Made by a program: the position numbers and the translations under genes | Shown here: positions 5,934 to 6,477 of the stretch, piece after piece | How the letters are laid out: the number at the start of each line of letters is the position of its first letter | Position numbering within the stretch: position 1 is the first letter of the stretch | Assembly: GCA_036477795.1 (NCBI GenBank) | Contig: JAZGDL010000201.1 | Location: forward strand, 1-6,477 | From: JAZGDL01 sp036477795 | GTDB taxonomy: Bacteria > Planctomycetota > Phycisphaerae > UBA1845 | Direction of reading: 5' to 3' | Length of the DNA stretch: 6,477 bases | Notes under the pieces: model-generated | Told to the model about the DNA's origin: nothing | The model's input: the letters and a program-made list of their open reading frames with translations, nothing else | The model's database searches: none

Positions 5934-6113
5934 ATGTTACGCCGCTTTGTGAAAAGGTTCGTACGTGACGAATCCGGCGCCACCGCGATCGAGTATGGCC
6001 TGATTGCCGCGGGCATCGCGGTTGCGATCATCGCCGCGGTCGGACTGTTGGGCAACAGCCTCAACGTCATGTTCGCCGACGTCGACACAGCGCTGCAACC
6101 GAAAACGCAGTAA
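5934..6113 (+). CDS. flp: Flp-family type IVb pilin, 59 aa
   Basis: The translation starts MLRRFVKRFVRDESG and continues ATAIEYGLIAAGIAVAIIAA, a positively charged leader, then the class IVb cleavage region and a single hydrophobic helix. Prepilin peptidase would cut between Gly15 and Ala16, leaving ATAIEYG, with Glu5 and Tyr6 of the mature chain being the hallmark Flp residues. The mature pilin is about 44 residues and ends VDTALQPKTQ, a normal size. Flp monomers are assembled by the Tad/Cpa machinery into thin adhesive pili used in surface attachment and biofilms. The gene has its own promoter and strong ribosome binding site, and is followed by cpaA, the usual order. Its short length means it is easily missed by gene callers. 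Confidence 0.93.
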   Translation: MLRRFVKRFVRDESGATAIEYGLIAAGIAVAIIAAVGLLGNSLNVMFADVDTALQPKTQ

Positions 6114-6161
6114 ACTCGCGGGTGCCGTCGCTCAGGCAGCCCGTTTCGGCGGTGAGTACAA

Positions 6162-6214
6162 GCGTCATGGTCAAGCGTGACGCGTGGTGCCGACACCCGA
6201 CACATAAAGTCGGG
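6162..6214 (+). promoter_or_regulatory. Two hairpins between flp and cpaA (possible processing or attenuation site)
   Basis: GCGTCA (6162-6167) pairs with TGACGC (6178-6183), and CCCGAC (6196-6201) pairs with GTCGGG (6209-6214) around a seven-base loop. Neither is followed by a T-run, so they are not classical terminators. They may protect the flp transcript 3' end and reduce read-through into the assembly genes, which are needed in smaller amounts than the pilin. Confidence 0.35.
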
Positions 6215-6338
6215 AGATGCATGGTTTGGGCCTCTGTAGCGCCTGCTGTCCGAGGGTAGCGGGCGAATGGGGTGGTTGGCGTGTTTTTGTCGCGGCGACG
6301 TTCGAAGCGGGGTGCCGGGCGACGCCGGCGCTTTATTG

Positions 6339-6477
6339 ATGTGGTTGCGGATGCTGGCGACGATTGCGGTGCTCGCGTTTCTTGGCGCGCTGCTGTACGC
6401 CGCGTATCACGACGCGACGACGTACCGGATCCCCAACTGGCTGTCGGTGGCGATCGTCGCCGATTTTCTCTTCGCGG
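6339..6477 (+). CDS. cpaA: Prepilin peptidase CpaA/TadV, N-terminal part (runs off the window)
   Basis: From ATG 6339 the frame reads MWLRMLATIAVLAFLGALLY and then AAYHDATTYRIPNWLSVAIV, open to the window end. A first membrane helix followed by 'Y-x-D-x5-I-P-N' is the signature of A24 prepilin peptidases; Asp25 would be the first of the two catalytic aspartates. CpaA/TadV cleaves the leader of Flp pilin in the inner membrane, and its location after flp agrees. No good ribosome binding site precedes ATG 6339; in-frame GTG 6312 and ATG 6267 are alternatives, which would add a hydrophilic extension unusual for this family. The second catalytic Asp lies outside the window. Confidence 0.82.
   Translation, partial: MWLRMLATIAVLAFLGALLYAAYHDATTYRIPNWLSVAIVADFLFA

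Noticed and set aside
5801..6205. 134-codon minus-strand frame opposite flp
   Set aside because: It lies antisense to the flp promoter, leader and coding region, shows no recognisable domain, and is the mirror of a codon-biased GC-rich gene.
1..6477. CRISPR array, tRNA or rRNA genes
   Set aside because: No regularly spaced repeats, no cloverleaf-like segment and no conserved rRNA sequence were seen on either strand.

Overview
The window looks like accessory chromosomal DNA from a GC-rich proteobacterium. An alphaproteobacterium is most likely, judging by the Flp pilin and CpaA sequences and by the style of the large GT-C membrane protein. This is inference from protein character; there is no rRNA or other marker gene here.

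Layout from left to right. Positions 1-99 hold the last 32 codons of a carboxymuconolactone decarboxylase-family gene (+). About 138-320 is a 5' remnant of an insertion sequence, probably IS256 family, on the minus strand. A gene-free stretch of about 300 bases follows, with a perfect TATAAT box near its right end. 619-2484 (+) encodes a 621-residue polytopic membrane protein that I read as a GT-C-fold (STT3/ArnT-like) glycosyltransferase. About 2507-2978 is the 5' remnant of an IS5-family element (minus strand) whose catalytic domain is missing. Three tightly packed minus-strand genes, transcribed 5670 to 3025, then encode a DPM1-like GT2 polyprenyl-phosphate glycosyltransferase with two membrane helices, a class I SAM-dependent methyltransferase (4-base ATGA overlap) and a flippase-like membrane protein of the LPG-synthase-TM/UPF0104 family (overlapping the methyltransferase end). 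The 5671-5933 region is a divergent promoter region. To the right (+) lie a 59-residue Flp type IVb pilin (5934-6113) and the beginning of cpaA/tadV prepilin peptidase (6339 to the window edge), the usual first genes of a tad/cpa pilus locus.

How the genes may work together (inference). GT2 would load a sugar onto a polyprenyl phosphate at the inner face of the cytoplasmic membrane. The flippase-like protein might help present a lipid-linked product on the other face. The GT-C protein is the kind of enzyme that uses such lipid-linked sugars outside the membrane, and the methyltransferase could modify sugar or lipid. The acceptor is unknown; it could be a surface glycan, a lipid or the adjacent pilin. 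The GT-C gene is cut off from the three-gene operon by the IS5 remnant and faces it, so a common function is a hypothesis only.
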